Positions 53,457 to 61,624 of a stretch of 64,000 nt of DNA are shown piece by piece. Origin of the DNA: GWE2-42-39 sp942493345 (GTDB lineage: Bacteria; Bacteroidota; Bacteroidia; Bacteroidales; Prolixibacteraceae); contig OW818695.1 in the NCBI GenBank assembly GCA_942493345.1, positions 1,116,001-1,180,000 of the forward strand, in the 5' to 3' direction. The notes under the pieces are model-generated. The model made no database searches and had not been told where the DNA came from. It saw only the letters and a program-made list of their open reading frames with translations. Both the position numbers and the translations under genes were made by a program. Positions within the stretch are counted from its first letter, which is position 1; each line of letters starts with the position of its first letter.

Positions 53457-53684
53457 ATGAAAAGACTACTTTTGATTATCGCTCTTTTTATAGCCGTTGC
53501 AACTACTGCCTCAGCCGTTACCAATTCATCAACCGACGGAAAGAAAAAGGAAAAGAAAGAATGTTGTGCAACGATGGAAAAGAAAGACGGTGAGAAAAAA
53601 GCCACTGTTAAAGAAAACGGCAAATGCACTAAATCGAAAGAATGTACTTCGAAAGAAAAAGCATGTTGCAATAAGAAGAAATAA
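53457..53684 (+). CDS. Secreted Lys/Cys-rich small peptide B
   Basis: A 75-residue product with signal peptide MKRLLLIIALFIAVATTASA. The mature part of about 55 residues is Lys/Glu-rich with six cysteines: KECCATMEKK, GKCTKSKECTSKEK and ACCNKKK. It shares size, export signal, charge and CC pairs with peptide A, suggesting common origin or role. It precedes hydF by 111 bases with a terminator between. Function unknown; periplasmic metal or thiol handling is one possibility. Confidence 0.75.
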   Translation: MKRLLLIIALFIAVATTASAVTNSSTDGKKKEKKECCATMEKKDGEKKATVKENGKCTKSKECTSKEKACCNKKK

Positions 53685-53708
53685 GCGATCAAATGCAGAT
53701 CATTTCAA

Positions 53709-53738
53709 AAAGGCCGGAACTCCCGGTCTTTTTTTTGT
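53709..53738 (+). terminator. Terminator after peptide B
   Basis: A GGCCGG/CCCGGTC stem-loop followed by eight T. Confidence 0.75.
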
Positions 53739-53795
53739 CCTGACTGTTTGATTATTATCTGCTGATTTGTACTTTCGGTAAAACAAGAAATCAGT

Positions 53796-55028
53796 ATGAA
53801 GTCGCCTAAATCGTTTCGTTTGCATATCGGTATTTTTGGAAGAAGGAATGTCGGGAAATCTTCCATTTTGAATGCCCTTACCGAGCAGGAAGTGTCCATC
53901 GTTTCCGAGATTGCCGGAACAACCACCGACCCGGTCGAAAAACCGATGGAACTTTTGCCGCTCGGTCCCGTGCTGTTCATCGATACGGCAGGTATTGACG
54001 ATACGGGGACGCTGGGGGAAAAACGTATCCGCAAAACGATGGGTGTTTTCGATCGCACTGACCTTGGAATCATTGTTTCAAACAGCAATGAATGGGGCGA
54101 TTTTGAGGAAAAAATCCTTCAGGAATTGAAAGACCGGAGTATTCCGATCATCATCGTTTTCAACAAATCGGATATTTATCCATCGCGATCATGTTTGCTG
54201 AACAGCTTTTCCGGAGAAAAAATTCCTTTTATTGAAACTTCAGCAGTAACCGGCGAAGGAATTACAGGATTGAGGGAGGCCATTCTGAAAACCGCACCCG
54301 ATGATTTTATCAATCGACCAAGTATTTTAGCCGATTTGGTTGGTCCCGGAGAGATGGCTGTTCTGGTTATTCCGGTTGACAAGGAAGCCCCCAAAGGCCG
54401 CCTCATTTTACCACAGGCACAGAGCATCCGTGATTTGCTGGATGGAGATGCGTTTTGCATGGTTACCAAAGAGAGCGAACTTCGCGAGGCTTTCTCCCGG
54501 CTGAACAAACCACCCAAGCTGGTAGTTACCGACAGCCAGGCTTTTCTGAAAGTGGCTGCCGATACACCGCCCGAAATTCCAATGACCGGTTTTTCCATTT
54601 TGTTTGCCCGTTTTCAGGGCGACTTGAACGAAATGGTTCGCGGAGCAATGGCAATCGACAATCTGAAAGCCGGAGATAAAATTCTGATTGCTGAAGCCTG
54701 TACTCATCATCCGATTGGAGAAGACATCGGCACGGTGAAAATTCCGAATTGGCTTACTCAATATGTGGGTGGCAGATTGCAAATCGACTATCTGCGCGGT
54801 CACGATTTTCCTGACAATATTTCAGAATATAAACTGATAATCCATTGCGGGGCCTGCATGTGGAACCGCCGTGAAATGTTGAACCGCATCCTGAAAGCCC
54901 GCCAGTCGGGTGTCCCGATCACCAACTACGGATTGACAATTGCTTATTCGCTGGGGGTCTTTGAACGAGCTCTTCAGCCATTTCCTGCTGCATTGGAGAT
55001 TTTCAGGAAAAGCCAACAAATAGAATAG
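53796..55028 (+). CDS. hydF: [FeFe]-hydrogenase maturation GTPase HydF
   Basis: Scaffold GTPase that receives the HydG/HydE products and delivers the 2Fe subcluster to the hydrogenase. GTPase motifs: IFGRRNVGKSSI (P-loop), DTAGIDDTG and FNKSDIYPS. The C-terminal [4Fe-4S] site is EACTHHPIGEDIG with IIHCGACMWN (CxHx..CxxC). 410 residues. Together with hydG it shows that the organism can assemble [FeFe]-hydrogenase. Confidence 0.96.
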   Translation: MKSPKSFRLHIGIFGRRNVGKSSILNALTEQEVSIVSEIAGTTTDPVEKPMELLPLGPVLFIDTAGIDDTGTLGEKRIRKTMGVFDRTDLGIIVSNSNEWGDFEEKILQELKDRSIPIIIVFNKSDIYPSRSCLLNSFSGEKIPFIETSAVTGEGITGLREAILKTAPDDFINRPSILADLVGPGEMAVLVIPVDKEAPKGRLILPQAQSIRDLLDGDAFCMVTKESELREAFSRLNKPPKLVVTDSQAFLKVAADTPPEIPMTGFSILFARFQGDLNEMVRGAMAIDNLKAGDKILIAEACTHHPIGEDIGTVKIPNWLTQYVGGRLQIDYLRGHDFPDNISEYKLIIHCGACMWNRREMLNRILKARQSGVPITNYGLTIAYSLGVFERALQPFPAALEIFRKSQQIE

Positions 55029-55349
55029 GAAGGACATCACACACAAGACACCCTCAAAAAATCAATCCGAAACTACTCCAGTTTTTTTTCTGAAAGCGAG
55101 CAACTTCCAAAAATTTGCACAAATAAAATTCTTGTATAATGATTCTAAATTAGGAAGAGTGCTGAACAACACTTATATCCGTAAAACATTGTTTTTCAGA
55201 AAAATGTAAAACAGACTGCAAGTCAAACTAAAAATAGTCACACATATCAATATTGGTATATTTGCATAATTAAATATTTTTATGTCATAATTTGAAAAGT
55301 AAAAAGCAGATACGAGAAATTCACGAATCAAGCCTGAAAATTTACACAA
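55029..55349. other. Upstream region of the octahaem cytochrome operon
   Basis: 321 AT-rich bases with no gene. It contains a -7 box TATATTTG (55257-55264) preceded and partly overlapped by the near-palindrome ATCAATATTGGT (55246-55257). Nothing else is recognised. Confidence 0.5.
55246..55264 (+). promoter_or_regulatory. Candidate promoter with overlapping palindrome
   Basis: TATATTTG exactly fits TAnnTTTG, 86 bases before the cytochrome ATG. ATCAATATTGGT has one mismatch from a perfect 12-bp palindrome and recalls a half-spaced Crp/Fnr-type core. No clear -33 element. Confidence 0.4.
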
Positions 55350-56954
55350 ATGAAAAGAACGATTGCAGGGATTATTGTTGCTTCAATTTTCGTGTTGTTA
55401 CTAATAAATTTATTCAACACGGAAGATGAATATTATAACCTAAAACTGGAAAAACTGAAGCAGGAATATGCCATTAAACCGGTATCGTCTATTGACCACC
55501 GCAAACTTCCTCAGCTCCAGCGTGAATTTTCCACGCCTCAGGAAGTGACTGAAACCTGTATTGGTTGCCATACCGAGCGCCATCGGGAGATAATGAATTC
55601 AGCCCATTGGAACTGGGAACGGGTTTCGTATATTGAGGGGCGCGGTGTTGCAGCGGCAGGCAAAAAGAATATAATGAACAACTTCTGCCTTGGCGCTCAG
55701 TCAAACGAACAGAGTTGTGCCAAATGCCACATTGGTTTTGGGATGAATAATGATCATTTTGATTTTCAAAATGCCCGGAATGTAGATTGCATGGTTTGCC
55801 ACGACAATAGCAACTCATACTTAAAAGGCTCTGCTTCTGCCGGATACCCTGATCGAACTGTGAACCTGACCCAGGTAGCTCAGGGCGTAGGAGCGCCAAG
55901 TAAAATGAACTGCGGAAGCTGTCACTTTTTCGGAGGAGGAGGGAATAATGTAAAACATGGAGACCTGGAAGTTGCCCAGCTTTCCTGCAACCGGGATGTC
56001 GACGTTCACATGGCCGCCAACGGTATGGACATGTCATGTGTTGCCTGTCACACTGCCGAAAACCATCAGATTAAAGGCAAACTCTATTCTGTTTCCTCAA
56101 ACAATACAAACCGTGCGACCTGCGAGCAATGTCATACCTCTACTCCTCATTTCGACGATTTGCTTAACCGGCACAACGCAAAAGTTTCGTGCCAGGCCTG
56201 CCATATTCCCACTTATGCAAAAGCAAACCCAACCAAAATGTCGTGGAAATGGTCGGATGCAGGAAAATTAAGAAATGGCGAACCATACGAGGAGTTTAAC
56301 AGCGACAGCACCAAAGAATATTTGTCAATAAAAGGCTCTTTTGTGTGGGCAAAAAATCTGAAACCGGATTATTTGTGGTTCAATGGGACAGCCGACCATT
56401 ACCTTTTGGGCGATACCATTAAATCGATACCGGTTCAGATGAATACTCTTTTTGGTTCGCACGACGACGTGGAATCAAAAATATATCCGGTTAAGATTCA
56501 CTGGGGCGACCAGATATATGATAAAAAGTACAATATGCTGGTTCAACCCAAACTTTACGGGGAAAATAAAGGAGACAGCGCCTTTTGGAAGGACTTTAAC
56601 TGGGAAACTGCTGTGGCAGCAGGAATGAAACAGGTACGGCTCCCGTATAGTGGTGAATATGCTTTTGTTGAAACCGAGATGTACTGGCCTATCAACCACA
56701 TGGTGGCTCCGAAAGATCAAACCGTTGGCTGTGCGGAATGCCACACCCGGAATGAGGGGCGATTGGCTTCGTTGTCAGGTTTTTATATGCCTGGACGCAA
56801 TTACAGTAAAAAACTCGATGGATTTGGAACCATCCTGTTCTTTTGTGCTTTTGGGGCTGTGTTTTTACATGCCGCTTTCAGAATTTTGGTTTCCATCCGC
56901 CGGAAAGAATATGATACGGATATTATTGATTACGAAAATGAAAAACCGGAATAA
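55350..56954 (+). CDS. Octahaem c-type cytochrome (tetrathionate-reductase-like, OTR family)
   Basis: A 534-residue exported multihaem protein. Eight CXXCH motifs start at about residues 70, 123, 147, 188, 230, 258, 281 and 461, including CIGCH, CAKCH and CAECH. The spacing, with seven haems in the first half and one near the end, fits the octahaem tetrathionate reductase (OTR) family, which reduces tetrathionate, nitrite and hydroxylamine in vitro. An N-terminal hydrophobic signal/anchor (about 4-22) and a C-terminal TM (about 493-513) tether it to the inner membrane facing the periplasm. The next gene, a cytochrome b, is its likely electron donor. Confidence 0.92.
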   Translation: MKRTIAGIIVASIFVLLLINLFNTEDEYYNLKLEKLKQEYAIKPVSSIDHRKLPQLQREFSTPQEVTETCIGCHTERHREIMNSAHWNWERVSYIEGRGVAAAGKKNIMNNFCLGAQSNEQSCAKCHIGFGMNNDHFDFQNARNVDCMVCHDNSNSYLKGSASAGYPDRTVNLTQVAQGVGAPSKMNCGSCHFFGGGGNNVKHGDLEVAQLSCNRDVDVHMAANGMDMSCVACHTAENHQIKGKLYSVSSNNTNRATCEQCHTSTPHFDDLLNRHNAKVSCQACHIPTYAKANPTKMSWKWSDAGKLRNGEPYEEFNSDSTKEYLSIKGSFVWAKNLKPDYLWFNGTADHYLLGDTIKSIPVQMNTLFGSHDDVESKIYPVKIHWGDQIYDKKYNMLVQPKLYGENKGDSAFWKDFNWETAVAAGMKQVRLPYSGEYAFVETEMYWPINHMVAPKDQTVGCAECHTRNEGRLASLSGFYMPGRNYSKKLDGFGTILFFCAFGAVFLHAAFRILVSIRRKEYDTDIIDYENEKPE

Positions 56955-56968
56955 AATATTTGCAGCTT

Positions 56969-57613
56969 ATGAAACAGGTATATGTTTACAAAGGTTTTGA
57001 GCGCTTCTGGCACTGGACACAAGCCTCGCTGATTATTTTTCTGGCCTTCACCGGATTTGAGGTGCATGGCACTTTTCATCTTTTAGGGTTTGAACAGGCT
57101 GCACGCTTTCACCGGGTGGCCTCGTGGATGCTCATTGGGCTGGTTATTTTTGCGATTTTCTGGCATCTTGTTACAGGCGAATGGAAACAATATATTCCAA
57201 CAACAAAAAAACTAACAGCACAAATCCGGTTTTACAGCATTGGAATGTTCAAAGGAGAAAAACACCCCACGAAAAAAACCGGAGTAAAAAAACTGAACCC
57301 ATTACAGCGACTGGTTTACTTAGGTTTTAAACTGATATTGGTGCCTGTTACCATTATTTCAGGAATCATTTATATGTTTCACAAAACCATCGACCGGAAC
57401 GATATCGTGCTGGTCAGTGATATTTCGCTCGAAAATATTGCCTTTTGGCACACGTTGGGGGCTTTCCTGCTGATGGTCTTTTTGGTAGTGCATGTATATA
57501 TGACGACTACCGGACATACTCCCACTTCCAATATTCAGGCAATGGTAACCGGATACGAAGATTTGGAAGAAGATGAAGAAGAAGTATCTGTCGATAAAAA
57601 AGATATTTCATAA
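56969..57613 (+). CDS. Membrane cytochrome b (b561/FdnI-like), quinol-linked
   Basis: About 214 residues with four TM helices. Candidate haem-b histidines are in FERFWHWTQASLIIF, RFHRVASWMLIGLVIF, ENIAFWHTLGAFLL and VFLVVHVYM. An acidic tail (EDLEEDEEEVSVDKK) ends it. Such subunits oxidise menaquinol and pass electrons to a periplasmic multihaem partner, here the preceding octahaem protein. ATG 56969 (MKQVYVYKGF) is preferred to 56960. Confidence 0.88.
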   Translation: MKQVYVYKGFERFWHWTQASLIIFLAFTGFEVHGTFHLLGFEQAARFHRVASWMLIGLVIFAIFWHLVTGEWKQYIPTTKKLTAQIRFYSIGMFKGEKHPTKKTGVKKLNPLQRLVYLGFKLILVPVTIISGIIYMFHKTIDRNDIVLVSDISLENIAFWHTLGAFLLMVFLVVHVYMTTTGHTPTSNIQAMVTGYEDLEEDEEEVSVDKKDIS

Positions 57614-57651
57614 ACAAGTATTGAAGAAACAGGAATACAAAAAATTGACTC

Positions 57652-58188
57652 ATGAAAAAAAGTGAACCGATAAAACCCAAACCCTACATGAACCCTTATC
57701 TGGCAGGGTTTTTACTCGGGTTGGTTTTGCTTGCAACCATATTTATTACAGGCAGGGGGCTTGGAGCCAGTGGAGCATTTAAAAGTGTGGTTATTGCTTC
57801 GGTCGAAACCATTGCCCCAACCCATGCTGAAAATACAGCCTATTATTCTGATTTTGCTGCGAAGAATCCCGAAGGCCCGTGGAAGAACTTTCTGATTTTC
57901 GAGATTATCGGCGTACTTGTGGGTGCTTTTTTTTCTGGTGTTATTACCAACAGAACAGGACTCAAATTGGAAAAGGGACCCCGTGTTTCCAATGTTGTAC
58001 GGATTATTGGCGCAATTATCGGAGGGGCGCTGTTTGGCTACGGCTCGCAACTGGGCAGAGGATGTACCAGCGGAGCTGCCCTTAGCGGAATGGCCGTACT
58101 TTCGCTGGGCGGCATACTTACCATGCTGGCCATTTTTGGTGCGGCTTATGCCCTGGCATACTTTTTCAGAAAACTTTGGTTAAAATAA
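57652..58188 (+). CDS. YeeE/YedE (TsuA-like) sulfur transporter, half 1
   Basis: A 178-residue membrane protein of about four TM helices with the YeeE/YedE signature GSQLGRGCTSGAALSGMAVLS (Cys about 138). Full-length YeeE/TsuA proteins import thiosulfate through a line of cysteines; here the transporter is split into two genes. This half lies 38 bases after cytochrome b and 7 bases before the second half. Confidence 0.9.
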   Translation: MKKSEPIKPKPYMNPYLAGFLLGLVLLATIFITGRGLGASGAFKSVVIASVETIAPTHAENTAYYSDFAAKNPEGPWKNFLIFEIIGVLVGAFFSGVITNRTGLKLEKGPRVSNVVRIIGAIIGGALFGYGSQLGRGCTSGAALSGMAVLSLGGILTMLAIFGAAYALAYFFRKLWLK

Positions 58189-58195
58189 CAGAAAG

Positions 58196-59392
58196 ATGGG
58201 ACCATTAGTACCTTTTATTATCAGTGAAGAATTTAGTTTAGTCATCGCCTTCTTTCTTGGTATCGCCTTTGGCTTTATTCTTGAACAAGCAGGTTTTTCT
58301 TCTACAAAAAAACTAGTCGGGTTATTTTATGGCTACGATTTTACGGTGTTACGGGTATTCTTTACTGCAGGTATCACAGCCATGGCTGGTATTCTTCTTC
58401 TGGGACATTACGGGCTGCTCGACCTAGATGCAATTTACGTGAATCCTACTTTCTTCAAATCGGCTCTGCTGGGCGGTGCCATCATGGGAGTCGGGTTCAT
58501 TATTGGCGGATTTTGTCCGGGAACCAGCGTGTGTGCTTTGGCGATTGGCAAACTCGATGCGTTTGCCTTTGTTTTTGGAGCTATTCTGGGTGTTTGGGGA
58601 TTTACTGAGTCGTTTCCGCTGGTAGAAAACTTATATAATGCCAACAACATGGGGCAAATTCGGATTTCTGACTATCTGGGCATGTCAAACGTCGCTTTCG
58701 GCTTTTTGCTATCATTCGTGGCAGTTGCTGCTTTTGTCGCTACCTGGTTCATCGAAAACAGGGTGAATAAACGCGAATCACGAATAAATCCCAAACAGAG
58801 GAACCAGTATGTGTTTGCCGCTGTCTCTTTATTCGTGATTTTGGCTGTAGTCGCATTTTCCCCTGGAAAAGAAGATATTATAAATACGCAGATTGCTGAA
58901 GCAGAACAACAAAAAGCCTGTGTTTTTAAAGAAATTCCTGCAGATAAACTGGCCAATGAGATTGTGAATAAATATTATGTCCTCAATATCATTGATGTTC
59001 GTTCTCCCGGGGAGTTTAACGCATTTCACCTGCCCATGGCCATCAATGTTCCGTTTGACGAAATGATGAAACGGCAGTATGAACCTCTTTTCAAACAACG
59101 GCTGAAAACCAACATTATTTATGCAGATAACGACACACTGGCACGAATGGCATGTCTGAAAGCCAAATACATTGGAAAATCGGAAAACATGATACTCCGG
59201 GAAAGCGCCAGCAATTTTCGGAAAATGTTTTATGAAATGGAAGCGCCTTCTGTCAATGCTTCGAAAAACGAACTGGAAACTTATTATTTCCGCAGCACCA
59301 CTGCCACGCAAATGAATAATCTGGTAAATTCGCTGAAAAATATTGGAGCACCAGTAAAAAGTAAAGCAGCTCCTGTAAAGGGTGGATGTTAA
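58196..59392 (+). CDS. YeeE/YedE transporter half 2 fused to a rhodanese-like domain
   Basis: A 398-residue protein. The first 225 residues carry about six TM helices with the YeeE motif FIIGGFCPGTSVCALAIGKL (Cys about 107 and 113). After a linker, residues about 250-340 form a rhodanese-like domain: VLNIIDVRSPGEFNAFHLPM. Where active rhodaneses have a catalytic Cys after the central strand, this one has Ala (TNIIYADNDTLARM), so persulfide transfer by that residue is unlikely. The chain ends in Gly-Gly-Cys, recalling swinging-arm cysteine carriers. Probably handles reduced sulfur for the octahaem system. Confidence 0.88.
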   Translation: MGPLVPFIISEEFSLVIAFFLGIAFGFILEQAGFSSTKKLVGLFYGYDFTVLRVFFTAGITAMAGILLLGHYGLLDLDAIYVNPTFFKSALLGGAIMGVGFIIGGFCPGTSVCALAIGKLDAFAFVFGAILGVWGFTESFPLVENLYNANNMGQIRISDYLGMSNVAFGFLLSFVAVAAFVATWFIENRVNKRESRINPKQRNQYVFAAVSLFVILAVVAFSPGKEDIINTQIAEAEQQKACVFKEIPADKLANEIVNKYYVLNIIDVRSPGEFNAFHLPMAINVPFDEMMKRQYEPLFKQRLKTNIIYADNDTLARMACLKAKYIGKSENMILRESASNFRKMFYEMEAPSVNASKNELETYYFRSTTATQMNNLVNSLKNIGAPVKSKAAPVKGGC

Positions 59393-59403
59393 AATTTTTC
59401 GAT

Positions 59404-60003
59404 ATGACGAATTTTATTGGAAATCAATTTAGAAAACCCGATGGATTTTGGGGAAAGATTATCTCTTTTGTGATGAAAAAGGGGAATAGTTTTATCTATG
59501 ATAAAGTAATTTCAGAATTAGAAATAAAGCAAAACGACAAAATTCTTGAAATTGGATATGGGCATGGACTGGGAATAGACAAGATATGTTCAAATTTTGA
59601 TTGTCATATTACAGGGATTGATTTTTCGGAATTAATGTTTAAAGAAGCCAAAAAGAGAAATAAAAAGCACATTGATAATAAAAAGGTTGAATTGTATTTT
59701 GGCGATTTTATAGATTTTGAGCTGGAGGCAAATCAATACGATAAAATTTTCTGTATAAATGTTATTTATTTTTGGAGCGAGCTGGATAAGCCATTCTCGA
59801 AAATAAAAGATGGATTAAAAAATGATGGCGTCTTTTGTATATACATGGCTCACCGTGATAATTTGAAAAAATTGAAATTTACGACCGACGATATTTTCAA
59901 TAAATATACGATTGAACAAGTTGTTGGTGACTTAGAGTCATTGGGATTTAGAGATATAAGCTACAAATACGACAATGGATATTTGATAAAATGCAAGAAA
60001 TAA
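59404..60003 (+). CDS. Class I SAM-dependent methyltransferase
   Basis: A 199-residue Rossmann methyltransferase. Motif I ILEIGYGHGLGID, motif II ITGIDFSELMFKEAKKR and motif IV YDKIFCINVIYFW are clear. Substrate unknown. The gene is visibly more AT-rich, with many AAA/ATT/TTT codons, than the flanking genes and may be a later acquisition. ATG 59404 is chosen because the frame's earlier ATG overlaps the preceding gene. Confidence 0.88.
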   Translation: MTNFIGNQFRKPDGFWGKIISFVMKKGNSFIYDKVISELEIKQNDKILEIGYGHGLGIDKICSNFDCHITGIDFSELMFKEAKKRNKKHIDNKKVELYFGDFIDFELEANQYDKIFCINVIYFWSELDKPFSKIKDGLKNDGVFCIYMAHRDNLKKLKFTTDDIFNKYTIEQVVGDLESLGFRDISYKYDNGYLIKCKK

Positions 60004-60019
60004 GCGCCATTTCAACGTT

Positions 60020-60685
60020 TTACCCGGCCCGCTGGTTCCATTCTTCCCGGTCGAAATCTTCATTCAGGCAATAAATGGTTTTATCGCCTTCAAATTCTAT
60101 TTTCAGGATGTCGAGGACGATAAAGTCGATGATGATTTGCTCGGCTTTTAGAAATGAAATGTGCGCCAGCCGGGCAAATTTTGAAATTGAAACCGATTTG
60201 TTCTTCTCCAGCCAGTTGAGCAGGCATTTTTCGCTTTCCGAATAATTGATCAGAATGCCCCGCTTCCCGGCTTTCTTTTTCCAAACTTCGAGCATCACTT
60301 TATTGGCCAGTTTATTTTCGTCGTTTTTGCGAAAATAAGCCAGCCATTTACCGCTGTCGTCCTTTGCAAAATGAGGTTTTCCGCTGCTCGGCTCAATGGT
60401 GATTTCCAATACCGTTTTTCCTTCGGCAACATGCTGCCGGGTAATGAAGTTGATAGCCGGTTTCGAGTAAATTTTTGCGGCGGCCTCAACCATGTAAAAT
60501 TCTTCATCGGAACTGATGCCCACAATTTTGCCATTGTCTTTCACGCCAATCAGCAGGCGCCCGCCATCGGTATTGGCAAACGCCACCAGCGAGCGGGCGA
60601 TTTTCTTCGAATCGTTGATGCAGAATTTGAAATCCTGCCCCTGGTGCTCGCCTTCGCGAATCATTTTATACAGAAGGGCGCTCAT
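60020..60685 (-). CDS. AlbA_2/Schlafen-like ATP-binding domain protein
   Basis: About 221 residues. The N-terminal part matches the AlbA_2 (Schlafen-like) domain: GEHQGQDFKFCIND, SLVAFANTDGGRLLIGVKDNGKIVGI. A short linker leads to a winged-helix-like C-terminus (CLLNWLEKNKSVSISKFARL and IDFIVLDILKIEF). Such proteins are often transcription or helicase-related regulators. ATG at 60685; the frame opens at 60709. Confidence 0.82.
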   Translation of the reverse strand: MSALLYKMIREGEHQGQDFKFCINDSKKIARSLVAFANTDGGRLLIGVKDNGKIVGISSDEEFYMVEAAAKIYSKPAINFITRQHVAEGKTVLEITIEPSSGKPHFAKDDSGKWLAYFRKNDENKLANKVMLEVWKKKAGKRGILINYSESEKCLLNWLEKNKSVSISKFARLAHISFLKAEQIIIDFIVLDILKIEFEGDKTIYCLNEDFDREEWNQRAG

Positions 60686-60736
60686 GATAAGCCAAAAGAT
60701 CAAAGTCAAAAGTATCGGTGATCAGGATAAAACATT

Positions 60737-61618
60737 TTAAATGTCGATGCCGAAAACGATGCGTGCCAGGTAGCCCAGTCCAAACGAAACAAGCCCGACG
60801 AAGGTACTCAGTATCACCATTTCGAAGAAGCGTTTGCGGAAGGGTTGTTCTTTGGCCACCGAAATATAATAGGTAAACATCAATACAATCAGAATTGAAT
60901 CAATCAGCGCGACAATCAGCGCGATGAATGGCGATGTGAAAATAAGGTACGGGCCAACCAAAAAAATCACTGCAAACAGATAGGCAATCCCGGTAAAAAT
61001 GGCCGATTTGATAGCCATTCCCGATTTTCCTTCGGTTTTATTCGACAAATATTCCGACGACGACATCGACAGTGCCCCGGCAATTCCGGCAATGATCCCG
61101 GCCAGCGCAACCAGTTTGGTATTCTGAAGGGCGAAAGTCAACCCGGCCAATGTTCCTAAAATCTCAACCAGCGCGTCGTTCAATCCCAGTACAATCGACC
61201 CGATGTATTCCAGCCGGTCCTCTTTAATCAGTTCCAGAAGTTTCTTTTCGTGCTGATCTTCTTCCCTGGCAACCTGGGCGGCTTCGGGTATTTCTTCAAC
61301 CATCGACACATAATTGATCTGCGCTTTCTCTTCGCCCCGTTCCATCAGTTTCAAACCAAAAGTCAGTCCAAAAATCCGCGAAATCCAGTAATATTTTCTG
61401 ATTTCCCAATTGCTTGGGTTCACTTCCTTGTCAGTATAACTCAACCAGATTTCGTAATGCGCTTTTTCGTCTTCAGCAATCCGGTCGAGCACGTTGCTAT
61501 TGGCTTCGTCTTTCGAAACTTTCGCCAACCGTTTATAGGTGTGATATTCCGTTATTTCGTTTCGCTGTGCTTTAATAAGCTGCAGCCTGGTTTCCGGAGA
61601 TATTGGTTTGCGGTTCAT
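60737..61618 (-). CDS. Ferritin-like/VIT1 fusion (MbfA-type iron or Mn exporter)
   Basis: A 293-residue protein. The N-terminal domain (about 1-140) is a rubrerythrin/erythrin-like helical bundle with the metal ligands NEITEYHTYKRL, RIAEDEKAHYEIW and REEDQHEKKLLELI. The C-terminal half is a CCC1/VIT1 membrane domain (about five TM) with VLGLNDALVEILGTLAGLTF and GALSMSSSEYLSNKTE. This resembles membrane-bound ferritin A, which exports iron from the cytoplasm under oxidative stress. Confidence 0.9.
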   Translation of the reverse strand: MNRKPISPETRLQLIKAQRNEITEYHTYKRLAKVSKDEANSNVLDRIAEDEKAHYEIWLSYTDKEVNPSNWEIRKYYWISRIFGLTFGLKLMERGEEKAQINYVSMVEEIPEAAQVAREEDQHEKKLLELIKEDRLEYIGSIVLGLNDALVEILGTLAGLTFALQNTKLVALAGIIAGIAGALSMSSSEYLSNKTEGKSGMAIKSAIFTGIAYLFAVIFLVGPYLIFTSPFIALIVALIDSILIVLMFTYYISVAKEQPFRKRFFEMVILSTFVGLVSFGLGYLARIVFGIDI

Positions 61619-61624
61619 TTTGTT

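Noticed and set aside
53497..53751. Alternative frame across the Lys/Cys-rich peptide B gene
   Set aside because: It is a shadow of the signal-peptide-bearing frame, has no plausible start site and runs into the terminator.
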